Source of the DNA: Phenylobacterium sp. | GTDB taxonomy: Bacteria > Pseudomonadota > Alphaproteobacteria > Caulobacterales > Caulobacteraceae | Assembly (NCBI RefSeq): GCF_030693625.1 | Contig: NZ_JAUYAF010000018.1 | Span: forward strand, 58,380 to 122,379 | Direction of reading: 5' to 3' | Length of the DNA: 64,000 nucleotides | Shown: positions 63,822-64,000 of the stretch, one piece after another | Numbering within the stretch: the stretch's first letter is position 1 | Layout: each line of letters starts with the position of its first letter | The notes under the pieces: generated by a model | The model's input: the letters and a program-made list of their open reading frames with translations, nothing else | The model's database searches: none | What the model was told of the DNA's origin: nothing | Made by a program: the position numbers and the translations under genes

Positions 63822-64000
63822 TCGTGCTCGGAACTGATAAGCGGGCTAATGTCCGCAACCCACCGAGGCTGTGTGTAAACGCGCTGACGCACCCATGGGG
63901 GAGTTTGGTCGATGGCCGTTCAGTGAGGCCGGGCGATGGAGGCGGCGTTTCGGCGCGAGGCCAGCGACGGCCTCCTCAGGCCCTGATGGCCGCCACGAGC
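63822..64000. other. Right edge, possibly start of another element
   Basis: About 180 bases. GAGGCTGTGTGTAAACGC (63865-63882) has the look of a transposon end, and a frame from ATG 63895 is open to the right edge (MGEFGRWPFSEAGRW...). Neither can be assigned with what is visible. Confidence 0.3.

Overview
The window is GC-rich (about two-thirds G+C by eye) and reads as an alphaproteobacterial chromosome, most likely Caulobacteraceae (Phenylobacterium/Caulobacter type). Support comes from the phoR-pstCAB-phoU-phoB order, long PstC/PstA permeases, a SemiSWEET gene, an OprO/P-type phosphate porin, tandem TonB receptors without other iron genes, an alphaproteobacterial GshA, and promoter motifs resembling the Caulobacter housekeeping consensus (TTGAC / GCTANAWC). 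The genus call is inference; no rRNA or tRNA gene was seen.

Layout. 1-3,340: tail of an MFS transporter, then three insertion sequences stacked on one CTAG (a dead IS481-family copy, an intact IS630-family copy, an IS630 remnant) that end in a truncated, frameshifted TPR gene. 3,481-12,123: SemiSWEET, phosphate porin, and the divergent phosphate operon phoR-pstC-pstA-pstB-phoU-phoB with two visible Pho boxes. 12,126-15,544: fbp, a small lower-GC pair (unknown gene plus XRE regulator), and purD. 15,647-22,454: an aminoglycoside-phosphotransferase-fold gene facing a lipid A/Kdo operon (MsbA-like ABC, DUF374 acyltransferase, CDF metal exporter, waaA, lpxK). 22,540-36,434: mixed housekeeping and accessory metabolism (VOC proteins, a CX5R phosphatase, DUF1287, DUF4170-cysQ-pmbA, alkaline phosphatase, MAPEG, ubiD, gamma-glutamyltransferase, a METTL-type methyltransferase, desaturase, LprI-like, ubiA).

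36,501-40,348: the most interesting locus, two adjacent 595-residue ABC exporters behind a structured leader of about 240 nt. The leader has its own promoter-like motif, an 18-codon reading frame with a strong Shine-Dalgarno (SD), two competing anti-SD segments, and a hairpin that ends just before the exporter start codon. It looks like leader-peptide-controlled expression of a drug or lipid exporter. 40,400-49,246: a YcaQ-type DNA glycosylase with PPK2, a TetR-Rieske oxygenase pair with a perfect operator, rsmE, gshA, DUF427, and a POT peptide transporter. 49,292-53,442: two tandem TonB-dependent receptors, one frameshifted, sharing a conserved upstream element. 53,731-55,100: an IS110-family element of IS1111 type with a probable bridge-RNA region. 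55,240-58,939: a GAF/PAS hybrid histidine kinase and a receiver protein. 59,033-60,941: HxlR regulator divergent from an SDR and a 2-hydroxychromene-2-carboxylate isomerase-like protein. 60,942-64,000: repeat-bearing intergenic DNA, an M28 peptidase, two small membrane proteins, and an unexplained right edge.

How the genes relate: phosphate is a theme (porin, Pst, PhoRBU, alkaline phosphatase, PPK2), envelope lipid synthesis and export is a second (msbA-waaA-lpxK, desaturase, ABC pair), and aromatic-compound handling a third (MFS, UbiD/UbiA, Rieske oxygenase, SDR/isomerase).
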